Program-made: the position numbers and the translations under genes | Notes under the pieces: model-generated | Databases searched by the model: none | Told to the model about the DNA's origin: nothing | The model's input: the letters and a program-made list of their open reading frames with translations, nothing else | Shown: piece by piece, positions 11,345 to 25,154 of the stretch | Numbering within the stretch: the stretch's first letter is position 1 | Layout: the number at the start of each line of letters is the position of its first letter | NCBI GenBank assembly: GCA_024509875.1 | Contig: JAMPIV010012277.1 | Span: forward strand, 125,734-189,733 | From: Oreohelix idahoensis | Lineage: Eukaryota; Mollusca; Gastropoda; Stylommatophora; Oreohelicidae | Reading direction: 5' to 3' | Length of the DNA: 64,000 nucleotides

Positions 11345-11700
11345 AGGACCTGGACAGATGAGAAGGCAGAAGAGACTGTTACCTCATCGTATCAATATGT
11401 GAACGAACTGACCACTCGTTTGAAAGCTGGATGGAAACTGGCAAATGATAATTTGAAAAAAGCCAGGAAGAAACATGCAGCATATTTTAATAGGAAGGCA
11501 AAGGACAGGGAACTGGCAGTCGGAGAGAAGGTGCTGCTTCTACTACCGGGAAGCCAGAATAAATTACAAATTGGTTGGCAAGGTCCATATACGGTTCTAG
11601 AGAAGGTGTCTAGAACAAACTATAAAATTGACAAAAAGGGGAAGGAAAAAGTTTATCATGTAAACCTGTTAAAGAAGTATCTGGACAGACCACTCCAGGA
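11345..11700 (+). pseudogene. Element 1 integrase C-terminal GPY/F domain
   Basis: Recognisable gypsy integrase tail: a Lys-rich helix (ANDNLKKARKKHAAYFNRKA), the VGEKVLLLLPG strand, then IGWQGPYTVLEKVSRTNYKID, the GPY/F module, and YHVNLLKKYLDRP. The GPY/F module is involved in integrase multimerisation and DNA binding in Ty3/gypsy elements. It continues without a stop into the reverse transcriptase in the same frame, which proves that integrase lies upstream of RT in this element. Confidence 0.9.
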
Positions 11701-11789
11701 AAGCACCCCCTTATTGACCTTGGCTATTGCAACCCAGATGCAAAAAGAACCACTCACCTCACATGAATACCCATTACATCCTTGTGAAA

Positions 11790-12699
11790 CAGCAGCACAG
11801 GTAAAAGTCAGTAAGCACCTGACTAAAAACCAGAGGGAGAGAGTTCAACAAGTTCTGGAAGAACATACAGATGTATTAACAGATAAACCAGGCCATACAA
11901 ATTTGCTACAGTATGACATGAAACTGGTAGACTCAAACCCAATCTGTATGAGAGCCTATTCTATTCCGTTCGCGAAGGAGAAGGCATTAAAGGAAGAAAT
12001 AGATTATTTATTGAAGGAGGGGATTATTTCGCACAGTGAATCATCTTTTAGTTCTAGTGTCGTTTTGTTGAGGAAACCGTCTGGGGAACACAGACTGTGC
12101 ATAGATTACAGGAAACTGAATGCTGTCACAGAAGGACAAGTGGATCCATTACCAGACACAAAACAGCTATTTGCCAGACTGAACAAGGCAAAATACTTTT
12201 CAAAAGTGGATCTTAGTAAAGGCTATTACCAGATCCAGTGAAGCCTGAAGTGAGACCTTATTTGGCTTTTAGCACTTCGGATGGACATTATGAATTCAAT
12301 ATGCTACCATTCGGACTGAAAAATGCTCCGAGTGTGTTTTCAAGGATGATGCGAAAATTGTTGGACCCCCTGAATAACCCATGTATCACGAATTTCATGG
12401 ATGATATACTCGTCGCCACAGAGACATTTGAAGAACACATTGAAGCTCTGGAGATGTTGTTTGATAGACTTCGGGAGGCGAACTTAACTGCTAGGCCAAC
12501 AAAATGTTGTATTGGATGCAAAGAGTTGGAATTCTTGGGGCACACTGTATATCAGGGTAATATGACCCCTGATCCTAAGAACTTGGAAAAAACTGCAGAG
12601 AGCACCTAGGCCGCAAACCAAAAAGGACGTGCGATCATTCGTGTCGTTATGCGGATTTTATCAGAAATACATCAAAAAATTTTAACGCCATTTGTGCTC
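11790..12699 (+). pseudogene. Element 1 reverse transcriptase
   Basis: RNA-directed DNA polymerase that copies the element RNA. The lead-in has QQVLEEHTDVLTDKPGHT. Core motifs follow in order: LRKPSGEHRLCIDYRKLN, KYFSKVDLSKGYYQI, (after a frameshift near 12,238) AFSTSDGHYEFNMLPFGLKN, NFMDDILVA with the catalytic Asp pair, and LEFLGHTV. A second frame change near 12,600 leads to QTKKDVRSFVSLCGFYQKYI, the usual connection to RNase H. All catalytic motifs remain, but two frameshifts break it. Confidence 0.9.
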
Positions 12700-13219
12700 C
12701 TCTGACTGATCTGACTCGCAAGGGACTTCCAGATAAAATTATTTGGACTGCACAATGTGAATTAGCGTTCCAAGAGTTAAAGGAAAAACTCACTAGCAAG
12801 CCTATTCTCAAACTGCCTGATTTGACACAGGACTTTGTCTTAAGAACCGATGCAAGTAATGTGGGACTAGGAGGGGCCTTGTTGCAAAGATCATCTTCAC
12901 CTGATGGGGAACTTAAACCAGTCGCTTATGCAAGCCGCAAATTGAATAAGGCGGAACAAGGATACTCCACAAGCGAAAAAGAATGTTTAGCATTAATCTG
13001 GGCAATAAAGAAGTTTCAAATCTATCTGTATGGTAGGACATTTGTGGTGGAGACGGATCATCAGCCTCTCGTGTTCTTGTCTCAGGCTAAGCATGAAAAC
13101 GCAAGATTGCTGAGGTGGTCTTTATTGCTTCAACCTTATCAGTTTAGTATCCAATATATCCCAGGCAAATTGAATGTCGGTGCAGATTTCCTCAGTCGGC
13201 ACCCCTGTGATCAAAATTA
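12700..13219 (+). pseudogene. Element 1 RNase H
   Basis: Degrades RNA in the RNA:DNA hybrid. The open frame from 12,822 shows the four acidic catalytic positions in FVLRTDASNVGLGGAL, SEKECLALIWAI, VVETDHQPLV and VGADFLSRH. The connection segment before it (APLTDLTRKGLPDKIIW) is in a neighbouring frame. It ends at the stop at 13,218-13,220, about 90 bp before the 3' LTR, leaving no room for a further ORF such as env. Confidence 0.9.
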
Positions 13220-13294
13220 GAGTAATGGCAGACGGGAGGAGTAATTTTACCTATGTGTATCGCTGGTTTTGGAACTTGCCATAGGCATGTTTTC

Positions 13295-13307
13295 AGGTGG
13301 GGAGATG
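13295..13307 (+). promoter_or_regulatory. Polypurine tract of element 1
   Basis: The run AGGTGGGGAGA lies directly before the 3' LTR start, where the plus-strand primer is expected. The last two bases before the LTR are TG. Confidence 0.7.
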
Positions 13308-15517
13308 TGTAGTGAAATTGACAGAGATACAACGGTAAAATTCCTCCAAGGATAACATTTAAGGATAAAAACATAATGCGTAGGCTGCTGATGTACATGA
13401 TCGCCTAGACCGCGGGTCATCACCCTCCATAAATTTGACTTGCTAGACCGGAGGGGAACGGAGTATAAAAAGAAAAAAAAATATGACTGGAAAGGCTAAA
13501 GAGACGCAATTGGGGGGGTGGAAATGGATGAAAGTAAAAAAAAAATTCAAGTCCCCCAAATTGACACGAGGTACGGAATTGGACGTTTTGCGATACCAAG
13601 CGCTTGATTTGAATTTGAGCGGAAGAACGCAGATGTCTGAAAAAAATTACAAAAATTAAAAAGTAAATTTTTCTTAATATTAATGTTAGGAATATAAAAA
13701 TTAGCTGGCCAGATGGCCTATTCTGAGCAGTGAACGAATATGGTTTTAATTTTACAGACGGATAGATAATATTGAAAATAATGACAAAAGACAGTGTAGT
13801 TTACATCAGCCACAGACTGCATTGAATCTAACATATCGTTATTTGCACACAAAAACACGACCTTGGGGACGCAGGTGTTCAAATTTACTTAGCATAGAAG
13901 TGAAGGGACATTGGTGGAAGCTGTGTCTAAATATAACTTTTACAACAAAAATTTGAAGGGGAGAGAACGGTTGGGTCAAAAATCGAGCACAATTTTGTAG
14001 AAACACAAGTAGAGACGGACAGACTAACAGATAACCATCCATACGTGACTGAAGCTTGACTGAAATGACTTTAGTGAGGAAATTTGAAATTAAAAATAAA
14101 CCTCGGCAGTGATTGGCCACAGACAATCATATCATTAGCGCTCAGAGCGCATTTGGGGTCATTCTTCAATAATTGTTCAGTGTTAGACACAGATTTTAAA
14201 GTGTGGTGTTTTCCCATATGAAAGACAGTGAGTTAAATTTAGGGACGCCATCCTATAGCCAGCAGCTCAGCTGAGTTTTGCTAGCACTTCTGTGTTAATT
14301 ATTCATAATCTGGTAAGATTGAAATTATTTCTTTATATATTTTGAATATTGTTTCATGTTCGAGTGATTTGATACTGCCATATCATAATCTAGCCTTACA
14401 AACAAGTAGGGATTTTGCTCTAGACCCCCCGCCCAAGTCAGGGTCTAGGGACTAACAATGTACCTAAACACCAGCAAGGATTATGCAAGACAGATCAAGA
14501 GTTGAGAATAAGGAAACATATTACCTATCCTCTTTTAGGGTAGAAAACTAATAATTAATTTTCAGAATCTATAGTCTGGGAGGATCTATCGGATGTAAAC
14601 CCACCATGGTAACTGTGCTGTTTGGTCAGAGAGATCTGACCTGTCTGTATAATGTGGTTGTTGTGTCAGTGTGGTGTCCAGACGTGGGTAGAGAATAGAT
14701 TTTGACACATGGCCCATACTTTGATTGCAGAGCTGCGAGTTTCTGTCGTCCACGAAGAAGTATCTATTCGGGTGGTGATTTACACAAGTGTATCTGTGCA
14801 GTCCTTGTGACAGAGACCACCATTAGTGCCCGCCAGCACGGAGAGGTGGGACCGCCTGAATTCAGCACCAGAGCTACAAATACCAGATGAGTGAGCCTCT
14901 GGTCTGCTGGATATTCACCAACCCCATTTAGTTGCAGATACCCCATAAAAATTCCCACCATTTTCTGGACACTGTGTAGTCAATATAGACAGGTGTGATG
15001 AGACCACCCCAACAGCACAGACAATAAATATCCTCCCTAGTAGCTGACTACCAGAACATTTTAATAAAACTAACTATTCTAGTACTTAAATATGTTCACT
15101 TTTGCATTTATTATGTAACATTCCAGGCATAATTTTCATAAATTTTAAATCCTTCTTTTTAAAACAAGTTCTGGTCAAAATAAAACTTGATCCAGAACAA
15201 ATAAATGTAATATAATTATATCAAAAACTTTACACACGTGAGTTAGTTCAGTGTATTGTAACACTTGTTAATCTTATTAGTCTTGTTAAATATCTATGGG
15301 TATATTTATAACTATCACACCACAGTACACATCATAACCCTAGACACTTTACGCAGCTACATTCATAAAAAAAAATTAAGTGTGAGGTCGTAGTGGTAGC
15401 AAGAAAGGCCTTCTGACAATTCTCAATTACATTTTATCTCAGGAGCCTTCACAGCTGGCCTCATACAATTTACATGTAGTACCATCATCATCATACAAAA
15501 CCATCAATACCACTACA
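13308..15517 (+). repeat. Element 1 3' LTR
   Basis: A 2,210-bp copy of the 5' LTR with the same TGTAGTG and CACTACA ends, followed directly by the ACATC target duplication at 15,518-15,522. The A run near 15,368 is shorter than in the 5' copy. Confidence 0.95.
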
Positions 15518-15522
15518 ACATC

Positions 15523-17089
<1,567 letters not shown>

Positions 17090-17219
17090 AAGTGTCTTGC
17101 TGGGTGACGTTGGTGGCCACTTAATCTCTACAACTCCCTCGCCCCCGTCTTTGATGCTGTATGTTACTGCTCTTAGTGGCTTCTTCCCATACCATGCTGT
17201 CAGCCTATGTAATATTCTC

Positions 17220-17250
<31 letters not shown>

Positions 17251-17560
17251 TTCTTTTTCTTCTCTCTAAATGAGTGTGTAACTGCCTTCCTCTGCCAATT
17301 CTTCCTTTAATACTGTTATTATCATGTGTTCCAAATTTCATCGTTACTGAACATAATTTTTTTTTTTTAATTGGCCTTTCCTTATCTCTACAATGATTTG
17401 TCTCTTTTCGCCAGCCTCCTTCAGGACTTCGCCATCAGTTAATAGCTGTACGTATTATTTTCATAATCTACCATGAAACCATATTTCAATGGCTTCCAAT
17501 AAGCTCATCATTCGTTTGTTGCTGTCCATGCTTCACTTCCCTAAAAGAGCACTGTTCACT
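17090..17560 (-). pseudogene. Degenerate LINE RT C-terminal fragment
   Basis: On the minus strand from 17,560 downward, blocks read MMSLLEAIEIWFHGRL, LLTDGEVLKEAGEKRQ and IIVEIRKGQ, interrupted by several stops and frame changes. Further left comes RLTAWYGKKPLRAVTYS and WPPTSPSKTL. The order (EAxExWxxRR, then EVLxxxGEKRQ, then IxxRKxQ) is the region just downstream of the RT core in APE-type LINEs. A CT-rich run near 17,215-17,255 interrupts it. It is old and heavily decayed. Confidence 0.6.
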
Positions 17561-17739
17561 GCAGCACTCGAAGAACTCTCCCCTTTAATTAAATAAACGA
17601 TCTATTTGATACCGATTAATGGGTTATTTTCCTCAACGAGATTAGAGTGATCTCCCTTGGGAAATTCAGGGAGTCGACTGGAAAATCCTTTATTCTTTGA
17701 ATTTTTTTTGGGGTCTCATTTAATTCCAATTCTATACTA

Positions 17740-17767
17740 CTAGTGTAAAAGCCCGTCATAAGACGGG
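17740..17767 (-). mobile_element. Candidate Helitron-like 3' terminus
   Basis: Read on the minus strand, a perfect 6-bp hairpin (CCCGTC, 4-base loop, GACGGG; plus positions 17,752-17,767) is followed within nine bases by CTAG and then T. A short hairpin followed by CTRR, inserted before T, is the known form of Helitron 3' ends. No Rep/helicase sequence or matching 5' end was found. It could be a chance match. Confidence 0.35.
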
Positions 17768-18597
17768 AATTAAATTCAAAAGCACCAATACCTAACGGCA
17801 ATTTACTTATTCAAAAGTATTTTTTTAAAACCACTGTGGATCACCACCGTACACGAACTATGTAGCAGCAGCGAGGATCGATTGTGTGTATACGGGATCA
17901 CACATTCTATAAATATTTTTGTGCACACCGTCATTTGCGCACTTTTCTTTGTCGAGTGTTACTATTTTCTGGAGAGTACATATAAGGGAAACAATACAAT
18001 TAATGTCTAACTTTCAACCAAAGTTGCATCCCTTAGCGTTAGTGACAGAAGAAGCTGGGATTTTATATATATTGATATTAGCCGATTTCGTACCGATAGG
18101 TATATTTGTTAATGGATTACCTACCACTGCTGGTTCCTTTTGTAATGAAATTATACGCATGTGCTGCAGTTAACAACTATTTTGCTTGTTGTTTCAATAT
18201 GTGATTATATATGTTCTGATTTAGCTACATTACAGTTAGAGTCGGATTGGCAAAGAGGTATGACGTCCGCCTCAAGATCTATAGGTAACAGGTTTTGAAA
18301 TTAAATGAGACAAAAATGCAGAAAATATATAGGATTTACCAGTCGACTCCCCAAACTTCCGCCACGCCACCTATACAAATATAAGGGACGTAATTTCAGG
18401 AAAACTGCCCATTGCTCAGCACTTTTGTTTTAAAGACCTGTGTAGTTGTCGGTGCTTACTGCTTCCTTAGACATGTCGGAAGAGGCTGCTAAAATGATGT
18501 AGTACATTGGGCTAGCGCCATAATCTTATACAAGAATTTACTACAGAGTACACCGCTACTAGAGCACCGGGGCTTTTGACACAAGCTTTCAGTAAGC
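17768..18597. other. Non-coding stretch, no gene seen
   Basis: No protein match or structured repeat is visible between the Helitron-like end and the minisatellite. A small open frame at 17,919-18,173 has no recognisable feature. Confidence 0.45.
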
Positions 18598-20482
18598 AGA
18601 CCGGCTGTAGTAGTGGTTCGATAATCCATAAGGAAACCGGCTGTAGTAGTGGTTCGATAATCCATAAGGAGACCGGCTGTAGTAGTGGTTCGATAATCCA
18701 TAAGGAGACCGGCTGTAGTAGTGGTTCGATAATCCATAAGGAGACCGGCTGTAGTAGTGGTTCGATAATTCATAAGGAGACCGGCTGTAGTAGTGGTTCG
18801 ATAATCCATAAGGAGACCGGCTGTAGTAGTGGTTCGATAATCCATAAGGAGACCGGCTGTAGTAGTGGTTCGATAATCCATAAGGAGACCGGCTGTAGTA
18901 GTGGTTCGATAATCCAGGAGACCGGCTGTAGGAGACCGGCTGTAGTAGTGGTTCGATAATCCATAAGGAGACCGGCTGTAGTAGTGGTTCGATAATCCAT
19001 AAGGAGACCGGCTGTAGTAGTGGTTCGATAATCCATAAGGAGACCGGCTGTAGTAGTGGTTCGATAATCCATAAGGAGACCGGCTGTAGTAGTGGTTCGA
19101 TAATCCATAAGGAGACCGGCTGTAGTAGTGGTTCGATAATCCATAAGGAGACCGGCTGTAGTAGTGGTTCGATAATCCATAAGGAGACCGGCTGTAGTAG
19201 TGGTTCGATAATCCATAAGGAGACCGGCTGTAGTAGTGGTTCGATAATCCATAAGGAGACCGGCTGTAGTAGTGGTTCGATAATCCATAAGGAGACCGGC
19301 TGTAGTAGTGGTTCGATAATCCATAAGGAGACCGGCTGTAGTAGTAGTAGTGGTTCGATAATCCATAAGGAGACCGGCTGTAGTAGTGGTTCGATAATCC
19401 ATAAGGAGACCGGCTGTAGTAGTGGTTCGATAATCCATAAGGAGACCGGCTGTAGTAGTGGTTCGATAATCCATAAGGAGACCGGCTGTAGTAGTGGTTC
19501 GATAATCCATAAGGAGACCGGCTGTAGGAGACCGGCTGTAGTAGTGGTTCGATAATCCATAAGGAGACCGGCTGTAGTAGTGGTTCGATAATCCATAAGG
19601 AGACCGGCTGTAGTAGTGGTTCGATAATCCATAAGGAGACCGGCTGTAGTAGTGGTTCGATAATCCATAAGGAGACCGGCTGTAGTAGTGGTTCGATAAT
19701 CCATAAGGAGACCGGCTGTAGTAGTGGTTCGATAATCCATAAGGAGACCGGCTGTAGTAGTGGTTCGATAATCCATAAGGAGACCGGCTGTAGTAGTGGT
19801 TCGATAATAGTGGTTCGATAATTCATAAGGAGACCGGCTGTAGTAGTGGTTCGATAATAAGGAGACCCATAAGGATAATCCATAAGGACGGCGGCTGTAG
19901 TAGTGGTTCGATAATCCATAAGGAGACCGGCTGTAGTAGTGGTTCGATAATCCATAAGGAGACCGGCTGTAGTAGTGGTTCGATAATCCATAAGGAGACC
20001 GGCTGTAGTAGTGGTTCGATAATCCATAAGGAGACCGGCTGTAGTAGTGGTTCGATAATAGTGGTTCGATAATCCATAAGGAGACCGGCTGTAGTAGTGG
20101 TTCGATAATCCATAAGGAGACCGGCTGTAGTAGTGGTTCGATAATCCATAAGGAGACCGGCTGTAGTAGTGGTTCGATAATCCATAAGGAGACCGGCTGT
20201 AGTAGTGGTTCGATAATCCATAAGGAGAACCGGCTGTAGTAGTGGTTCGATAATCCATAAGGAGACCGGCTGTAGTAGTGGTTCGATAATCCATAAGGAG
20301 ACCGGCTGTAGTAGTGGTTCGATAATCCATAAGGAGACCGGCTGTAGTAGTGGTTCGATAATCCATAAGGAGACCGGCTGTAGTAGTGGTTCGATAATCC
20401 ATAAGGAGACCGGCTGTAGTAGTGGTTCGATAATCCATAAGGAGACCGGCTGTAGTAGTGGTTCGATAATCCATAAGGAGAG
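18598..20482. repeat. 36-bp minisatellite, about 52 copies
   Basis: Head-to-tail copies of a 36-bp unit containing CCGGCTGTAGTAGTGG, then TTCGATAATCCATAAGGAGA. Most copies are identical. Variants cluster: an 18-bp partial unit near 18,925 and again near 19,525, an extra GTAGTA near 19,345, a partial TAGTGGTTCGATAAT duplication near 19,807 and 20,058, and a scrambled stretch near 19,855-19,890. Because 36 is a multiple of three, all three minus-strand frames stay open, giving long repetitive frames of a 12-residue unit. No start context or flanking domain suggests a protein. Units abut without spacers, so it is not a CRISPR array. Confidence 0.97.
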
Positions 20483-20539
20483 ACAAGAATAATGAATGTT
20501 TCTATTTTTTAAAATGGAATTCTTCTTTAGCTGGGTCTC

Positions 20540-21818
<1,279 letters not shown>

Positions 21819-22251
21819 TTACCCATAAACCTCCGTGTGGTATGTCTAGTTATTTTATGAACGATCTGAAGAGGATGCTGTGAAGTACGTGAGTGACTTA
21901 TATTAAAATAAACTGTGTGAAAATGTCTTCTACATGTTTCTTAGTACGGGACTGTACTACGACGTTATAGACCGTCATATTGATGCCTTATATGCATGAA
22001 CATATTCTCTCTGAAGTATATTGGAGCTGTCAAGATGTTGAATAAAGTATTCTGTGAATTGTCCAACCTGGCCTTGAGAAGTGATTCGTATTTTTAAGTT
22101 ACGGTGTTCGGGCGGGGACTGAAAAGGTCATACTCCTAGTGACACTTGCTCTAAAACAGTGTCCAAATTAATATATAATATATTCAACGAATATATCTAC
22201 AAGAAAGCCACAAGCACACATTCAACTACAAAACCCGACACCCGTATCAAT
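21819..22251 (+). repeat. 430-bp dispersed repeat, copy 2
   Basis: Reverse-complement match of 3,657-4,086 from TTACCCATAAA to CCCGTATCAAT. The two copies share a GCGGGGACTGAAAAGGTCAT block, a CAAGATGTTGAATAAAGTAT block and most of the sequence between. Beyond both edges the flanks are unrelated. The element class is not known. Confidence 0.75.
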
Positions 22252-22865
22252 GGGGGCCAAGGCCGAAGGATCTTAATTATCCAAGGTGAAAGAAAGAAGT
22301 TTTTCGAAGCTACATTTTTCAAGGATGAAAAATATGTTCAACATGGCGACCTGTATCGTCTGCCAAGTCAATTGAAAAGTAACGGAACATTTTTTACAAG
22401 TCATTATCAACTTCCAGTCAAAGTTGAATTTTTTCGTCAGGAAAAGGACTTTCCTTTACTGTCTACAGTTCCTGTTACCAGTTGGATGCCGAAGATGGCG
22501 AATTTGTTACGTGAATGCTGGACCAGAGCGGTGTCCTTGATGTCAGCTGTTTCGAGTGCTAGGCCTAACTTGGTCTATGCTGAAAGTTTTCAACGTTCCT
22601 TCCTTGTAGTGAAGTGAAATCCAGGAGGAAATTATGCTGGCATAACAGATAAGTGTATTTTTGGTTACATACAGCTTGTGTGCCGATGAGAACTGGTTGC
22701 CAGCATTTTTTTTCCACCTTATGTGTATTTTATGTCTATATATTGTATTAGCGGGAGGTTGGCTTGGGACCTGTAACCCGATTTCTATACCAACATATAA
22801 AACAAAAAGGTAAAGGATCTCGTTACACGCCCATTGATGCATATTGGGAATATGGTGTTAGGCCC
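22252..22865. other. Non-coding stretch with an unassigned open frame
   Basis: An open frame (22,159-22,617) starts inside the dispersed repeat and runs on, with blocks such as ERKKFFEATFFKDEKY and VKVEFFRQEKDFPLL. It matches no family I recognise and its start lies in repeat DNA, so I do not call it a gene. Confidence 0.35.
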
Positions 22866-23076
22866 ATATTATCTTGACCGTCGGCACACGAGGGGTGATA
22901 TGGTCGGCATCACGCCGGCCACCTTAACCTTCCCAGAGTTGCTCTGGTACCCATTTGGGGCTGGGTCGACCCAGGAGCCGTTTGTGGCCTAAAAAATTCC
23001 CGCATCATCTGGGGATCGAACCATAGACCACTGCGCTAGGAAGCCAGTGCACTAACCACTATGCTACCGCGGCTCC
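22866..23076 (-). mobile_element. tRNA-derived SINE, copy 1
   Basis: The minus strand starts GGAGCCGCGGTAGCATAGTG, with an A box (TAGCATAGTGG) and, about 35 bases later, a B box (GGTTCGATCCC) at plus positions 23,012-23,022. These are the internal RNA polymerase III promoter elements of a tRNA head. Downstream is a central block complementary to GGTACCCATTTGGGGCTGGG and AGGAGCCG, shared with the SINEs at 42.5 and 53.1 kb although the tRNA-like heads differ. No clear target duplication was found. Confidence 0.8.
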
Positions 23077-23669
23077 AATACCGACATATGTCTGGTCGAA
23101 AAGGATTAACAGGCGTTCTTTAGTTTATGCATCGGTGTAGTCCAAATTGAGGGGCCGGCGTACATTGGTGTGAGGGATACTGCCTCGATTGAAGCATACA
23201 GATCCATTTTTTGTCTAGTTGTGCAGTATTGTTCAGTGTAAAGTATGTTTTTGTAGTGAAATTCAGTGTAATTTTTTATTCAGTTTATTCCATTATTGCT
23301 TGTGAGATTGTTCGTCTGACCTTACTATCATTTATTTAATAAATGTCATAAATGTTGTGAATGCGTACTTGTCTAGTCATAATTGTGTTAGAGAAACATT
23401 TTATTTATTTGTTCTACAATTCATATATTTCTCCTTTGGTTGACTATTTGAATTATATTACTTTAGCTCTTGTCACTGTATCCAGTCATCTTACAGTATC
23501 TCTATTATTTTTCTTTGCTCCATATATAACATCTACTATAATATATGTCATTGCATACAGAGAGTGATTTGAGAGTGGTGGAATAAGTATTTAATATATT
23601 GCTGACATATTCATATATATATAAGTTACTTTATTGTGTTCATATTGGTAATCACAATAATTGTAGAAT
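23077..23669 (+). other. Leader region upstream of element 3 gag
   Basis: AT-rich sequence with no coding signal. By analogy with elements 1 and 2 it should hold the untranslated leader and possibly the end of a 5' LTR. No LTR boundary or primer binding site could be identified and no matching 3' copy exists in the window. Confidence 0.35.
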
Positions 23670-25154
23670 ATGGCTACCTTGGATTATTTTATTAAAATTG
23701 GAAAAGAATGTGGTAAGGAAGGTGAAGACTTACTGTCATATGCATCTACTGAGCTGGCTAGGGAGTTAAAGAGATTGGAAGATGCAGCCAGAGATCAAAG
23801 ACAATTGGAGAGAGAGGAGAAGAAAGCAGCTGAGGAATTAGCTCAAAGAAGAAGAGCAGAAGAGATGGCTCTTGAAAAAGAAATATTGGCCTAAGCTCAT
23901 GCTGAATTGAAAGTTCAACAAGCTCAGGCTGAGGTAAGATCTCAACAAGAACTCAGAATGGCAGATTTTGAAATTGAAAAATTAAAACTACAACAACCAC
24001 AGGTTAATCCTATGAGTGGTGAGGTTAGAAATAAAGATAATTCTGCTAATTTTAAGATCAATTTGCCAAAATTTAACTCATCCATAGACGATATTTTGTG
24101 CTTCCTCAATAGATACGAGACCTTTCGTCAAGAATTTAATATTGATAAAACTACCTGGTCTAGTAGGCTCATGAACCTATTAGTGGGTGAAGCTTTCACT
24201 GCAGTATGTACCAGGGATGATCAGGCTAGAAAGGACTATGAGGCTGTAAAAATCTTGCTTCTTAAGAAGTATCAATTTGATGAAGATGGCTACAGGTTAA
24301 AATTTAAGTCATTATTGCCAGATTCAGGTAAAGATTTTACTGAATTCATTTCAGCTTGTAAACTTTACTTTTCTAGATGGATTGACTTATCCAAAATTGA
24401 AAAGACTTTTGAAAGACTATCTGATTTGATTTTAGGAGACAAGGTATTGTCTTCTATTAGTGGAGAATTTTTGTCATTCTTGCAGGAGAGGAAACCAGAG
24501 AATTTAGCTAAACTTGAAACTTTCGGTCTACAATATCAAGTGGCACATCCAAATAGAATCCTTAGCAGAAATAACATTAAGGATTCCCTGCCAGCAGTAT
24601 CTATCAGATCTGTTAATCATAATACACCTAGGCAGAGATCTATTAGTATTGATAAAAACTATAGAGTCAATCAGAACCAAAACTTTGGCAATAACAGAGG
24701 TAGATATAACTTTAACAACAAATTCCAACAACCTCAAAGAGATTATAACTCATATGATGAGGGATATTACAATCCACAGTCATCATTTAGGTCTAATGAT
24801 TTTCAAAATAGAGGAGGATATAATCAAAAACCAGGCAGAGTACAAAGATCATACCATAGAAGTAATGACAATTATGGTAACGATAGAAGTTCTTATCAGA
24901 ACAATAATGTCAGGCAGTCGAGGAACCATGAACGTGCAAATGCTGTTGTACATAATATTGACAGTAATCAAAGTCAGAATAATAATGGTGTAGCACATGC
25001 AAATTCGTGTAGTGCTGATCTGTCCAACAGTGATAACTGTACTAACTGTAATGCTTTATTTCAGCCACAGGAAGTACCAAGATTATTGTGCGGACACCGT
25101 TTGCCAGTGATGTCCTCCTATAATGGAACAGGATCAGTGAGATTTTGTGAATAA
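23670..25154 (+). pseudogene. gag: Element 3 gag, Gmr1-like Ty3/gypsy
   Basis: The start MATLDYFIK is identical over nine residues to element 2 gag. A charged coiled coil follows (EREEKKAAEELAQRRR), with a TAA stop at 23,892-23,894 in an otherwise continuous frame. The capsid region (FLNRYETFRQEF, RKDYEAVKILLLKKYQF, CKLYFSRWIDLSKIEKTFE) aligns by eye with element 2. The nucleocapsid is Asn/Arg/Gly-rich, then carries CTNCNALF and CGHRLPV, a C-X2-C-X13-C-G-H motif, instead of a CCHC knuckle. A frameshift near 25,150 separates it from the protease. Confidence 0.85.

Larger units (their letters stand above)
6414..15517 (+). mobile_element. Element 1: complete Gmr1-like Ty3/gypsy LTR retrotransposon
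   Basis: A 9.1-kb element with direct LTRs of about 2.21 kb, flanked by a 5-bp target duplication ACATC (6,409-6,413 and 15,518-15,522). Both LTRs begin TGTAGTG and end CACTACA, a perfect 7-bp inverted pair. The interior runs gag, protease, integrase zinc domain, a foreign-looking segment, integrase C-terminal domain, reverse transcriptase, RNase H. Integrase therefore precedes RT, the domain order that defines Gmr1-like elements within Ty3/gypsy. I saw only about ten differences between the LTRs, which implies a recent insertion. However, the coding region has multiple frameshifts and lacks the integrase core, so it is defective. It may have been mobilised by proteins supplied by a relative (inference). 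Confidence 0.93.

Noticed and set aside
13220..13307. An env-like or accessory gene after RNase H in element 1
   Set aside because: Fewer than 90 bases separate the RNase H stop from the 3' LTR, so no such gene fits.
18598..20482. CRISPR-like array of 36-bp repeats
   Set aside because: Units are contiguous with no variable spacers, the context is eukaryotic, and no cas-like genes are present.
18598..20482. RNA polymerase III promoter-like boxes in each 36-bp unit (GTAGTAGTGG and GGTTCGATAATCC)
   Set aside because: The A-box-like word has mismatches at key positions, the B-box-like word has two extra bases, and the two are nearly adjacent, so they could not work as a tRNA-type promoter.
18489..20486. 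665-codon open frame as a repetitive secreted or structural protein
   Set aside because: All three frames of that strand are open because of the repeat length; there is no signal peptide or non-repeat domain supporting translation.
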